Assembly (NCBI RefSeq): GCF_014203115.1 | Contig: NZ_JACHIJ010000005.1 | Coordinates: 62,001 to 126,000 of the forward strand | DNA from: Afipia massiliensis | Lineage (GTDB): Bacteria > Pseudomonadota > Alphaproteobacteria > Rhizobiales > Xanthobacteraceae | Length of the DNA stretch: 64,000 nucleotides | Direction: 5' to 3' | In this document: positions 38,903-46,934 of the stretch, piece by piece | Layout: each line of letters starts with the position of its first letter | Position numbering within the stretch: the stretch's first letter is position 1 | Program-made: the position numbers and the translations under genes | Notes under the pieces: model-generated | Told to the model about the DNA's origin: nothing | Databases searched by the model: none | Seen by the model: the letters and a program-made list of their open reading frames with translations, nothing else

Positions 38903-39000
38903 TGTCGCAGTGCCCGCGCCCCGAAATGCGGCTTTCGGGAGACACTCGGCCTTTCTTTGCAAAACCCCGCAATTTCTCGGGGCCTCATTTGAATCTAGGG

Positions 39001-39019
39001 GGCACGGGCAGTCCGTGCC
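39001..39019 (+). promoter_or_regulatory. Perfect hairpin before the resolvase-like gene
   Basis: GGCACGG / CCGTGCC form a 7-bp perfect stem with loop GCAGT, ending 18 bp before the ATG at 39038. There is no T-tract, so an operator, recombination site or attenuator fits better than a terminator. Confidence 0.45.
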
Positions 39020-39037
39020 GTTAATCAGGGATTCTGC

Positions 39038-39766
39038 ATGAAGGTTATTGCCTATTACCGCGTCCGACCGAACGAGCCCGCGCACTCTGATATTGCACTG
39101 CAAGAACAACGTGAAGCCGTCAAAACTTGGATCGAAGGCCATAGGGCGGCTGTCCAGACCGAATACGTCGAGCCCGAGACTGACGGCTTCTCGCGCCCGC
39201 AATTGCGGCAAGCCATGGAGGACTGCAAACAGTCCGGCGCCACGCTGCTGATCGCGCGTACAGAAGCTATCGGCAGCGGTGCAGAGTTTTGTCCGCGGAT
39301 TTCGAGTATTCCGGTGGCCTTCGCGCCGGAGCCATCGCGCGAGCGCGGCTATGTCAGCCTTGCGCCGGAGAAAGCGCCGCCAGACCTTACCCTGTATTTT
39401 CCGGACTTCCGCAGCCTGAAGAACATGCCGGTTTATCTGTGCAATGGTACGGATGCGGCCATTCGTATCATCACGGTCAGGACGATCAGCCTGACTTCGA
39501 AATTCACAACGCCAAATCCGACCATCGCTGACAAGACTGGCTCTCCCTCCGAACAGCCCCTGTCGACGACACCGACCACATTTTCGCTCGACCGGCTGGA
39601 TGCGCGACATGCCGCTGTGATCGATCGCTACGACCCGATGTTTGACAGCGATTTCGTCACCACCTTCGAGATCACGTTCCTTGACCAGCAGGAACAGACG
39701 CAACGGCTGACAGCGTTCCTCAATGCCGCACCTCTGCCCTCGGCGTACATCGCCCTGAAGAAATAG
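39038..39766 (+). CDS. Resolvase-like N-domain protein lacking catalytic serine, unknown C-domain
   Basis: This 242-residue protein begins KVIAYYRVRPNEPAHSDIALQEQREAVKTWIEGH, which follows the serine-recombinase pattern (YARVS...Q...L..Q). The position of the catalytic serine is Arg (YYRVR). The rest of the N-domain (ETDGFSRPQLRQAMEDCKQSGATLLIARTEAI) also fits. No DNA-binding recombinase domain follows; instead there is an unrecognised beta-rich C-terminal part (LYFPDFRSLKNMPVYLCNG ... VTTFEITFLDQ). It is probably not an active recombinase and may have been recruited as a DNA- or protein-binding module. It lies 135 bp after the PD-(D/E)XK-like gene on the same strand. Confidence 0.6.
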   Translation: MKVIAYYRVRPNEPAHSDIALQEQREAVKTWIEGHRAAVQTEYVEPETDGFSRPQLRQAMEDCKQSGATLLIARTEAIGSGAEFCPRISSIPVAFAPEPSRERGYVSLAPEKAPPDLTLYFPDFRSLKNMPVYLCNGTDAAIRIITVRTISLTSKFTTPNPTIADKTGSPSEQPLSTTPTTFSLDRLDARHAAVIDRYDPMFDSDFVTTFEITFLDQQEQTQRLTAFLNAAPLPSAYIALKK

Positions 39767-39870
39767 CCGCTGGCCCGACAACGTCTCGACGCACGCCCTT
39801 CAACGGCGACGGCGAACGATGCTGCATGCCCATCACCTGATGACCTCAAGCCACACCAAGGAAGCCCCCA

Positions 39871-40260
39871 ATGACAAAGTCATTTTCAAAATCAAACCTT
39901 ATGACCGGTATCGCCTTCGCGGCCCTGTTCGGAGTCGTCATCGTGACGCTGCGACTGGCGACAGGAGGATATGGTGGCCCCAGCAGCATTCCCGAATGCA
40001 ACAGCAACACCACCCGCGACATGTTGCAGGATGCCTTCAAGGATTCTCCCCAAGCCACTCTGGGACTGAAACTGCTTAAAATCGGGGACATCGGAGTTGT
40101 CGGGAAAGACTTGCTCGACGAAAACGAAAAAGTTCGCCACCGCGTTTGCGTCGCCGACATCTTCACGAACCGCGGACGGAAGCCGGTATTTTTCAACATG
40201 TCCTGGGCTGACGCCCAAAAATCCCAAGTCTATCTTGAAGCACCGATGTTGCCGTTCTGA
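39871..40260 (+). CDS. Small membrane-anchored protein of unknown function
   Basis: With a start at 39871 the protein has 129 residues: one N-terminal TM helix (LMTGIAFAALFGVVIVTLRLA), then a soluble domain with two Cys (PECNSN, RVCVADIF) and the stretch KLLKIGDIGVVGKDLLDENEKVRHRVC. The C-terminal region (FTNRGRKPVFFNMSWADA) resembles small exported proteins with one disulfide. No family recognised. It follows the resolvase-like gene by 104 bp and is convergent with the terminase gene. Confidence 0.55.
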   Translation: MTKSFSKSNLMTGIAFAALFGVVIVTLRLATGGYGGPSSIPECNSNTTRDMLQDAFKDSPQATLGLKLLKIGDIGVVGKDLLDENEKVRHRVCVADIFTNRGRKPVFFNMSWADAQKSQVYLEAPMLPF

Positions 40261-40386
40261 CCACGATTAGGAGGGCTCACAACCTGAGCGACTATCTTGG
40301 ATGATTGTCTTGGCCCATCATCCACATGGTCGCCCGGCCCACGTGATCAATGGGGCCTATTTCTAGCAAAGCCGCTCCAGCACTTG

Positions 40387-41889
40387 CTACCATCGGCGCA
40401 TGGGTTTACCGCGCGGGCGTAACGGATTATCTCCTTTTGCAACAGGCCAAGGTCGCCGGGAAAACACGCGCTCGATGCGCGCTTCCCTGCCGCCGGCACC
40501 CATCACCACGGGATTGACCATGGGACTTTCAGCGATCCAGGCCAGATACTGCGTCAACGCATCGACCTGATCGTTGTGCTTGGCAAACGGGAACCGCATC
40601 AGTTCGCTTTCGAACTCGACAGTCCAGGGCTGATTCTTTTTGATCAGGACCCGATGTTGAGCGAACATATGGAGCTGACTTTCAAGCCGCTCCTCTTTAC
40701 CACGCCCGCCGGTCGGCCGCAGTTCAACCTGATGGCCGCGTTCGGACAGCATGCTCGCAAGGCCGGTCCCAGAACTAGCGTCTTCGATCAGGATTTTTGA
40801 CGGTTTATAGGCTGTGATCAGGCCGAGAGCAGCGTCACGCATCTCAACCGGTTCAAGACGTGCGCGCAATACGTCGATGACGTAGTGGCGCCGGGTGTCG
40901 CGAGCGATCACCAGGCAGACAGTATAGCTATTGCCAGAACCTGTCTTGACCGCCGTATCCCAACTGAGGGTGATCTGCCGTGCGTCCGGCGGCAAGTCAT
41001 CAAAATGCTTGATCTGGCCTGGTCGGATCAATTCTCCCACGGCCGCTGACGGGTTCTGCTGATACTGAGCGGCGAAGATCGATTCACCAACCTCTTCCCG
41101 CTTCCGATTGATGATTGCTTCCGGCCACCGATTGACCAGCAGCGGTTCACTGGCCTTTCGGTGCCAGGTTGAATTACCGAGGGCATAGGACGCCGCTTCC
41201 TCAGCCACCAGGGGCAGACAGACGTGCTTCCAGCCGCCATTCTGCAGCAGATTACCGGACAGGTCGTCCTCATGCATGCGTTGACCAACCACGATCATGA
41301 CCCCATTGATCTGATCGTCGAGACGTGACGCGATCATGTTGTCGAAGTTCTCGTTGACGTTTGTCCGCTCTTTTTCCGATTTGACGTGGTGGGCCGAGAT
41401 GGGATCATCGATGATGATGACGTCGAAGCCGCGGCCGGTGATGCCGGTCTCAAACGAAGCGGCATAGCGGCCACCGCCGTCCGTCGTGACGAAGTCCATG
41501 GCTTTGCGACCATTGTCGCGCAGTCGTACGCCTGGAAAAGCACGCTGGTAAAATTCCGAGCTGATCAACTGCAGCGTTTTCGACGCCAGATCTGAAGCCA
41601 AGGCCTGACTGTGCGAGATCACGGCGATGCGCTGTTTCGGATCGCGACCTAGAAGCCAGGCGACGAACACGATTGACGTCAGAACGGACTTCAGGTGGCG
41701 CGGCGGCAGGTTGATGATGAGACGCGTTTCCCGGCCCTCGACTACGCCGGTCAGTTCGCTGATCAGGTATTCCAGATAGGGCGCGACTTCGAGGCCCCAC
41801 CGATTGTCCACAACAGGAAATGCGCCCTCGAGAAACGCCTGAAGGTCGGTCTTCATGACCGCGCGGTAGATTTGAAGATCGGAAGGCAT
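40387..41889 (-). CDS. terL: Phage terminase large subunit (TerL)
   Basis: This 500-residue protein has a terminase ATPase domain with Walker A LPPRHLKS (61-68), Walker B FDVIIIDDP (155-163) and a coupling segment VGQRMHEDDL. The C-terminal RNase H-like nuclease domain has LSWDTAVKTG, ILIEDASSGTG and HNDQVDALTQYL acidic residues. It should package or cleave DNA. No portal, capsid or tail gene is present nearby. It follows the DUF5681 gene by 65 bp on the same strand. In that genomic setting it may belong to a prophage relic or a domesticated cassette. Confidence 0.92.
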   Translation of the reverse strand: MPSDLQIYRAVMKTDLQAFLEGAFPVVDNRWGLEVAPYLEYLISELTGVVEGRETRLIINLPPRHLKSVLTSIVFVAWLLGRDPKQRIAVISHSQALASDLASKTLQLISSEFYQRAFPGVRLRDNGRKAMDFVTTDGGGRYAASFETGITGRGFDVIIIDDPISAHHVKSEKERTNVNENFDNMIASRLDDQINGVMIVVGQRMHEDDLSGNLLQNGGWKHVCLPLVAEEAASYALGNSTWHRKASEPLLVNRWPEAIINRKREEVGESIFAAQYQQNPSAAVGELIRPGQIKHFDDLPPDARQITLSWDTAVKTGSGNSYTVCLVIARDTRRHYVIDVLRARLEPVEMRDAALGLITAYKPSKILIEDASSGTGLASMLSERGHQVELRPTGGRGKEERLESQLHMFAQHRVLIKKNQPWTVEFESELMRFPFAKHNDQVDALTQYLAWIAESPMVNPVVMGAGGREARIERVFSRRPWPVAKGDNPLRPRGKPMRRW

Positions 41890-41954
41890 GGTTATTTACT
41901 CTAAGAAGTGAGTGGCCGGTGCGGATCGGCACCGGCCGAAATGATCCACATCTC

Positions 41955-42329
41955 CTATTCGGCCAGACGCCGCGCGAGAAAGCGCTCGAGGATCGCTTGG
42001 TCATCGGCTGTCAACGCCGGCACCCGCTCTGCCACAGCTTCAGGCTCGAATAGCTTGCCGACCAGCGTCAAGACAACGTTGGCAGCGCGGGCGTCACCCT
42101 TCAGTGCTTTGGCGACAAGCGCCTTCAGCATGGCGCGCTGCTTGGAGACCTTGAGGCTGCGCTCGCCTTCCCGAATCCGGATCTTTTCAGAAAGCTCGCT
42201 GCGCAGATCCGTCTTCAGATTGACGCTGCCCTTAGGGCGCCCGTTCAGATTACCAGATTGCCCCGGCTTGAAGCGGGTTTTGGCCGGCGGCTTGCGGTAG
42301 CCGACCTTCTCTTCCTCCTGCTCAGACAT
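41955..42329 (-). CDS. DUF5681 domain protein
   Basis: With a start at 42329 (MSEQEEEKVGYRKPPAKTRFKPGQSGNLNGRPKGS) the protein has 124 residues. The motif FKPGQSGNLNGRPKG defines DUF5681, usually found upstream of terminase genes. The remaining residues are helical and basic. Its position fits a small-terminase-like DNA-recognition partner, but that role is not established. Its start overlaps the end of the methyltransferase gene by a few bases. Confidence 0.82.
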   Translation of the reverse strand: MSEQEEEKVGYRKPPAKTRFKPGQSGNLNGRPKGSVNLKTDLRSELSEKIRIREGERSLKVSKQRAMLKALVAKALKGDARAANVVLTLVGKLFEPEAVAERVPALTADDQAILERFLARRLAE

Positions 42330-43776
42330 CGCCCGCCTCCGTCGTGTCGGTGCCCGTAGCGGCGGCGTACAGATTCGCACCGACCACGCTGCCGATGGCA
42401 GGCTGCTCAGCCGACGCCTCTACAACCGCACCATCTGTCGATGCCGGATCCGCGGTAGCCGCCGAGACAATGCGCTCATAGATCGCATCAAACGTCTCGC
42501 CACTAGCGGCGTGAACAGCGTCCTTACCGGTACGCTTTTGCCAGCGGCGGATTGCGGCATCGACATAGCCTGGATCGAGCTCAACGCCGACGCAGACGCG
42601 ACCGGTTTCTTCCGCCGCGATCAAGGTCGACCCCGATCCCAGAAAGACATCGAGAACGACGTCGCCACGACGGGTCACGTCGCGCAGGGCGTCGGCGATC
42701 ATCGCGACCGGCTTGACAGTCGGATGAACAGCCAAAAGGTTCATGCGATCCTTACCGAAGGCGTTGACGCCACGGTACTGCCAGACGTTCGAGCGGGTGC
42801 GGCCGCCCGCACCAAGACCAAAGTTGTTCTGATGCGGCCCCTCCCCATGCTTGAACACGTAGATCAGCTCGTGCTGGCTGCGGTAGAACGACCCCATGCC
42901 GGCGTTGCTTTTGACCCAGACGCAGAGGTTTTTCTGCTCCAGACCGTTCTGGGCGGCGGCTTCGCAAAGCTCACCGCCATGGCGCCAGTCCATAGCGATA
43001 AATGCGATAGCGCCATCGACAACGACCGATTTGAATGCAGCCACGGTCGCGCTCAGGAAGGCGACGAATTGCTCGCGCGACATCTCGCCGACGCCCATGG
43101 CGAACTCGCGATGACGCGTCTTGCCGAGGCCCGATACAAAGCCGTCGATCTTCACGTTGTAAGGCGGGTCGGTGAACACACAGGCGGCTGTTTTGGTGCC
43201 TACAAGGTCACGGATAAAAGCTGCGTCGCGAGCATCGCCACAACCGATCAGGTGCTCACCGAGGCGGAAAACATCGCCAGGCTTTGCAGCCGACGGTCCA
43301 GCCGCCGGCGCAAGTTCATCGAGCGCTTCTTCCTCAATGGTGTTGGCGGTCGGCGTATCGATCGACAAAGCCATGTCGATCTCCACCGTTTCGAACCCGC
43401 TCAGGTCGAGATCGAAGCCCACGCTGATTAGGTATTCGAACTCGCCGCGCAGCTTTGCGTCGTCCCAGACAGCTTCCTGGGCGACCCGGTTGAGGGCCAA
43501 ACGGAGGGCGCGCACTTCCGCCTCGGAACGGTTCTCCAGCTGCACCACGGCGATTTCGTCATGGCCAAGGTCGACAAGCGCGTCGAACACGGCATGACCA
43601 TCGATCAGCGTGCCTGTCGCCGCGTCCAGCGGAAGCGGCACAACTTGGCCAAACTGCCGCAGGATGGCTTTCAGCTTACGACGCTGCGCGGCGCTATGCT
43701 GACGCGCAGCGTGGGGCGACGGCTTGATAGCCGTCGCGTTGAGATAAACAATCTCAAGTGAGTTCTTGTTGCTCAT
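42322..43776 (-). CDS. ParB-domain-fused DNA N-methyltransferase
   Basis: This 484-residue protein starts at 43776, with AAGGGG upstream. Residues about 10-140 are a ParB/Sulfiredoxin-like nuclease domain (IKPSPHAARQHS, GTLIDGHAVFDALVDLG). Residues about 165-435 are a beta-class DNA methylase with TDPPYN (202-207) first and the SAM motif DVFLGSGST (about 379) later. The order fits CcrM/Dam-like N6-adenine or N4-cytosine enzymes. No restriction partner is adjacent, so it is probably an orphan methylase in a phage-type cassette. It is followed by DUF5681 and terminase genes and preceded 10 bp away by a ParB-like gene. Confidence 0.9.
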   Translation of the reverse strand: MSNKNSLEIVYLNATAIKPSPHAARQHSAAQRRKLKAILRQFGQVVPLPLDAATGTLIDGHAVFDALVDLGHDEIAVVQLENRSEAEVRALRLALNRVAQEAVWDDAKLRGEFEYLISVGFDLDLSGFETVEIDMALSIDTPTANTIEEEALDELAPAAGPSAAKPGDVFRLGEHLIGCGDARDAAFIRDLVGTKTAACVFTDPPYNVKIDGFVSGLGKTRHREFAMGVGEMSREQFVAFLSATVAAFKSVVVDGAIAFIAMDWRHGGELCEAAAQNGLEQKNLCVWVKSNAGMGSFYRSQHELIYVFKHGEGPHQNNFGLGAGGRTRSNVWQYRGVNAFGKDRMNLLAVHPTVKPVAMIADALRDVTRRGDVVLDVFLGSGSTLIAAEETGRVCVGVELDPGYVDAAIRRWQKRTGKDAVHAASGETFDAIYERIVSAATADPASTDGAVVEASAEQPAIGSVVGANLYAAATGTDTTEAGDV

Positions 43777-43786
43777 ACCGCACCCC

Positions 43787-44275
43787 TTAAATTTTAAGCG
43801 GGGTGTGGTCATCTGCGTCCGAAGCCACAGAAGACGAACCGCGGTCCGGCAGCTCACCGATACCGGTAATCATGACCGGCAACAGTTCGCGCACAAGTTC
43901 CTCAACATCCAGCTCCGCGCTCCGGTCGAGGGATGCCAACAAAGATGCCAGCGCCGCATTGAAGCCTTCCGCTTGGCGATTGATGACCTCAGCGCAAACA
44001 AGCAGGCGGCCGACAGCACGAACAACTGCACGAGACGTTTCCGTGACCTGAAATACCTTCACGAAATCGTAACGCGCGGCCTTCAGCGCAAGATACGAAA
44101 CCGTGTCGGAAAGAAGCTGATAGTCTGGACCGATGATCAGCGGGCGCGGCTGACCATATTTGCGGATCACTTGCATCGCCCCACGCAGCGCCGCGACGTT
44201 CTTGCGACGCAACCGCGAAGGGGAGACTTGAATGCGGGAAAAAGGGACGATCTTCGTATTCAATTTTTGAAGCAT
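43787..44275 (-). CDS. ParB-like nuclease-domain protein
   Basis: With a start at 44275 (MLQKLNTKIVPFSRIQVSPSRLRRKN) the protein has 162 residues. The N-terminal half has the ParB-like pattern: strand, SRLRRKNVAALRGAMQVIRKYGQPRPLIIGPDYQLLSDTVSYLALKAAR, where the usual GxxR/H signature is weak. The C-terminal half is helical and unrecognised. It lies 10 bp before the ParB-methyltransferase gene, so the two are probably coupled. Three GGGGAGCA motifs lie upstream of it. Confidence 0.65.
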   Translation of the reverse strand: MLQKLNTKIVPFSRIQVSPSRLRRKNVAALRGAMQVIRKYGQPRPLIIGPDYQLLSDTVSYLALKAARYDFVKVFQVTETSRAVVRAVGRLLVCAEVINRQAEGFNAALASLLASLDRSAELDVEELVRELLPVMITGIGELPDRGSSSVASDADDHTPLKI

Positions 44276-44293
44276 AATGGGGCTCCGGATAAC

Positions 44294-44476
44294 GGGGAGC
44301 ACCGGCAAACGACGCGCATACAGCACAAATGCACGTTCTGGTAGTTATTCGCCTGTGCTGCCCAAGATGATGAGCTGCACTAGGGGAAAAATATTAGGTC
44401 CGTAACAGATAGGCCCTGCTCCCCGAGCGTTTGCTAAGTCGGGTACAGTGGAACAGGATGGGCTGTTGGGGAGCAG
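44294..44476. repeat. GGGGAGCA motif cluster upstream of ParB-like gene
   Basis: GGGGAGCA occurs at 44294-44301 and 44468-44475, and inverted as TGCTCCCC at 44417-44424. The last two form a 9-bp perfect inverted repeat (CTGCTCCCC / GGGGAGCAG). Being directly upstream of a ParB-like gene, they could be binding sites for its product or an operator. Confidence 0.4.
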
Positions 44477-44709
44477 AACCAGCGGAGTGAAAGCCTGATC
44501 CAACGGCTTCCAGCAAAAACCGCCCTATCACACCGGGCACCCGGCCAAGCCAGATATCCAGCCTTCAATCTGCTTAAAGATAGGCGGCCGCTCAGGCCGC
44601 TTCCGTTGGTTCCGATTCAAATCAGAACGACGAGGAAGGTTCCCGCGTTGCTTCCTTATATAGAGTCTAAGCGCAGATTTATCGATAGTTCACTGACAAA
44701 CAGATGTCC
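44477..44709. other. Intergenic stretch between cassette and toxin-antitoxin pair
   Basis: No ORF with recognisable homology. A short GCGGCC/GGCCGC-containing hairpin lies near 44584-44602. Nothing else is seen. Confidence 0.35.
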
Positions 44710-45060
44710 TCAGGCCACCTCTAGTTCCAAGCGCGCTTCTTTCTTGGTTTTGGCTTCCGACACCTTAATGCGAACTTTCTCACCTAAAGCGTTCAAATAG
44801 GAAAACAGCCGGTCATAGGTATATCCGCTGAACTGCCCTCTCAGGAGCTTTGAGACATCAGGCTGTGCCAGACCAAGACGAGTGGCCGCCTGGGCCTGTG
44901 TCAGGCCCTTGGCTCGAATAATATCCCCGATAGCGATCACAAGATCCGCCTTGACCGAATGAGCCTCAGCGTTCGGCAGCCCAATATCAGCAAATACGTT
45001 ACCGATGCTTTTTACGACCTTTGCTCTTCTTTTCGTCGTCTTCTTTTTTTCTACTAGCAT
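44710..45060 (-). CDS. XRE-family antitoxin (HigA-like)
   Basis: This 116-residue protein has a basic N-terminus followed by the HigA2-type layout: SIGNVFADIGLPNAEAHSVKADLVIAIGDII, then the helix-turn-helix LTQAQAATRLGLAQPDVSKLLRGQF and SYLNALGEKVRIKV. Members neutralise Gp49/HigB-like toxins and repress their operon. It overlaps the toxin gene by 62 bp, in the toxin-first order typical of higBA. The true start may be internal, since the first codons are Lys-rich and read through the toxin tail. Confidence 0.85.
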   Translation of the reverse strand: MLVEKKKTTKRRAKVVKSIGNVFADIGLPNAEAHSVKADLVIAIGDIIRAKGLTQAQAATRLGLAQPDVSKLLRGQFSGYTYDRLFSYLNALGEKVRIKVSEAKTKKEARLELEVA

Positions 45061-45403
45061 AAGCCTGCTCCGCCATTTTTAGACGCTGCTGGATTTTCTT
45101 GATCTCGAATTCTGGCGTCTTGATGCCGCTCTTCGACTTCTTCTGAAACGCGTGAAGAACGTAGATCACGCCTTTCATCTTAACGGTATAGACACCTCGG
45201 TAGGTGTTGCCATCGAAGTCTTCAACGATTTCCAGAACACCTGCTCCGCCGAAACCCTTCAGCGGCTTTGCATCGATGTGCTTGCCGCCCTTCTGGGCAG
45301 TACGCAACGCAAAACCCATGGCCTCCTTTACCTTCCTTGGGAAGGCAGACAGGTCCTCCTTGGAGGATCCAACCCATTCGACCGGAGTATCGCCGTCACT
45401 CAT
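44999..45403 (-). CDS. Gp49/HigB-like toxin (RelE superfamily)
   Basis: This 134-residue protein matches the phage-derived Gp49-like HigB family: WVGSSKEDLSAFPRKVKEAMGFALRTAQKGGKH, KPLKGFGGAGVLEIVEDFDGNTYRGVYTV and VIYVLHAFQKKSKSGIKTP. These toxins are ribosome-dependent mRNA nucleases. The C-terminus has a Lys/Glu-rich extension (about 25 residues) that is encoded over the antitoxin start. A TATAGT...ACTATA palindrome lies just upstream of its start. Confidence 0.88.
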   Translation of the reverse strand: MSDGDTPVEWVGSSKEDLSAFPRKVKEAMGFALRTAQKGGKHIDAKPLKGFGGAGVLEIVEDFDGNTYRGVYTVKMKGVIYVLHAFQKKSKSGIKTPEFEIKKIQQRLKMAEQAYASRKKEDDEKKSKGRKKHR

Positions 45404-45408
45404 TTGAA

Positions 45409-45426
45409 TATAGTTTTTATACTATA
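45409..45426 (-). promoter_or_regulatory. Palindrome at the toxin-antitoxin promoter
   Basis: TATAGT and ACTATA form perfect 6-bp arms with a 6-bp AT spacer, 5 bp upstream of the toxin ATG. This fits an operator for autorepression by the XRE antitoxin. Confidence 0.55.
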
Positions 45427-45642
45427 ATTGATCAAAGTCAACCGGGCATGACGCCCTGGCACAACTCGCAGGGTCGCAATCATGTCGAAGCCTGCGTGCG
45501 CCGTATTCTCCTGACATTGCAGATCCCTCAGCATCACAAGATGCTCCGCGTCCTGCCAATAAAGCCACAAGATTGCTCACAATCCGCTCGACTTCGGCGG
45601 CGAACGGAGCGTGTGTGGTGGCACGCAACAAGGAGAACCCTG

Positions 45643-45873
45643 ATGACCGATGCCGCCGCAAATAACGTGGTTGCCACACTCGTAACGGAAGTCCGCGGCA
45701 AGCTGGAAGAAGCGTTAAGTATCGCGAAAGCTGCCGAGAGCTGCGCTCGCGATGGCAGCGTGGATCGCGCGGTGCAAATCCTGATGGATTTCGAAGGCTT
45801 GGTGCATGAGGCACGGGATCTGTTCAAGGCAGCGCTGACGATCAAGCGCAACCTGTTTGCTGAGACCGCATAA
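45643..45873 (+). CDS. Small helical protein upstream of DUF3489 gene
   Basis: This 76-residue protein (MTDAAANNVVATLVTEVRGKLEEALSIAKAAESCARDG...) appears all alpha-helical. The start at 45643 has an AAGGAG site 7 bp away, better than any upstream in-frame start. The sequence SVDRAVQILMDFEGLVHEARDLFKAALTIKR has heptad-like hydrophobic spacing. Similar small proteins often precede DUF3489/DUF2924/recombinase cassettes in Rhizobiales. The function is unknown. Confidence 0.6.
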   Translation: MTDAAANNVVATLVTEVRGKLEEALSIAKAAESCARDGSVDRAVQILMDFEGLVHEARDLFKAALTIKRNLFAETA

Positions 45874-45978
45874 TTAGCATCCTTCCCTAACTGGGAGACC
45901 TCCCCCGCCCTCGCATTGCGACCGGCGGGTCGGGTCAGTGGCAACACCCGATGTTGCCGTTGCCCCACAGGAGATCCC

Positions 45979-46428
45979 ATGAACATCCGCACCAAAGTCG
46001 CTGCCGGCGAAGCAAGTGCAGCGCGCAAGCCCACCGCCAAGGCACGACAACCATCGAAAGTGGTAAAAACAACTCGTTTAGCCAAAGCAGCGCGCTCCCG
46101 TGTTCGAGGCGTCGCTGAACAGTCCACCGCACGCTCCGTCGAAACTGCCTCTCAGTCGAAGTCAGCCAAAGGACCTTCTCTCCACCCCGCAGTGGCCAAG
46201 CCCGCACGCGACTCTTCAAAGCAAGCCACTGTGCTCACTATGCTGCGCCAGCCAAAAGGCACCACCATTGCCGCCATCATGAAGGCGACCGACTGGCAGC
46301 AACACTCGGTACGTGGCTTCTTCGCCGGGGTCGTCCGCAAACGACTGGGTCTGAATCTGGTGTCAGACAAATCCGGCAGCGAACGATCGTACCGGATCGC
46401 CGACGGCAGGCCATCCCAGAAGATATGA
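45979..46428 (+). CDS. DUF3489 domain protein
   Basis: This 149-residue protein has a basic, low-complexity N-terminus (Ala/Lys/Arg-rich, about 1-75). A C-terminal DUF3489 winged-helix-like domain follows ([48 protein letters not shown] ... GSERSYRIA). It is the first gene of the conserved trio DUF3489-DUF2924-recombinase, and its stop overlaps the next start (ATGA-type, 4 bp). It is a probable DNA-binding accessory of the mobile element. Confidence 0.85.
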   Translation: MNIRTKVAAGEASAARKPTAKARQPSKVVKTTRLAKAARSRVRGVAEQSTARSVETASQSKSAKGPSLHPAVAKPARDSSKQATVLTMLRQPKGTTIAAIMKATDWQQHSVRGFFAGVVRKRLGLNLVSDKSGSERSYRIADGRPSQKI

Positions 46429-46934
46429 GCGACATATCCAGGAAGGGTGAAGCGGAACTTGAGGCAGAGATCGAACAGATCCGATCTCTGCCGGTCGATC
46501 AGCTTCGGGTGCTGTGGCGGCAGACATTCAAATCGCCGCCGCCGTCTGCATTCGCCAAGGACATGTTGGGACGGATGATCTGCTACCATGTGCAAGAGAA
46601 GGCGCTCGGCGGCTTAAGCCGGGCGTCGCAGCGAGTTTTGAACGACATCGGACGGGGTAAATCCGCGGTCGAAACAGCGCAACGACGCTTGAAACCTGGC
46701 ACCGTTCTGGTTCGAGAATACCAAGGCGAGCGGCATTCAGTGGTCGTGTCACCGGACGGATTCGTCTGGAGGGACGAAACCTATGCCAGTCTCTCGAGCA
46801 TCGCGCGTCTGATTACCGGCACCAATTGGAATGGCCCAAAATTCTTTGGTCTGAGGTTGAGCATCGACAAATCAGACAACACAGAAACGGTCGCGCTTAG
46901 CCGCCCTCGTCGCGGCAAAAGGAGCGCACTATGA
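46425..46934 (+). CDS. DUF2924 domain protein
   Basis: This 169-residue protein fits DUF2924. It has [42 protein letters not shown], then [55 protein letters not shown]. The last part resembles a SAWADEE-like or RAMA-type small domain often linked to DNA modification. It is coupled to both neighbours by short overlaps and is expected to help the recombinase, but its biochemical role is unknown. Confidence 0.87.
   Translation: MSDISRKGEAELEAEIEQIRSLPVDQLRVLWRQTFKSPPPSAFAKDMLGRMICYHVQEKALGGLSRASQRVLNDIGRGKSAVETAQRRLKPGTVLVREYQGERHSVVVSPDGFVWRDETYASLSSIARLITGTNWNGPKFFGLRLSIDKSDNTETVALSRPRRGKRSAL

Noticed and set aside
38940..39000. Terminator at CCCCG...CGGGG near 38965
   Set aside because: The stem is only 5 bp with an 8-base loop and no T-run follows.
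39038..39766. Active serine recombinase
   Set aside because: The nucleophile position is Arg (YYRVR) and there is no recombinase DNA-binding domain after the N-domain.
38342..39781. Minus-strand open frame of 479 codons opposite the PD-(D/E)XK-like and resolvase-like genes
   Set aside because: No recognisable domain, Cys/Arg-rich composition typical of a shadow, and it covers two plus-strand genes with good starts and one hairpin-bearing intergenic gap.
40387..44275. Intact prophage
   Set aside because: Only terminase, methylase, DUF5681 and ParB-like genes are present; no portal, head, tail, lysis or integrase genes flank them.
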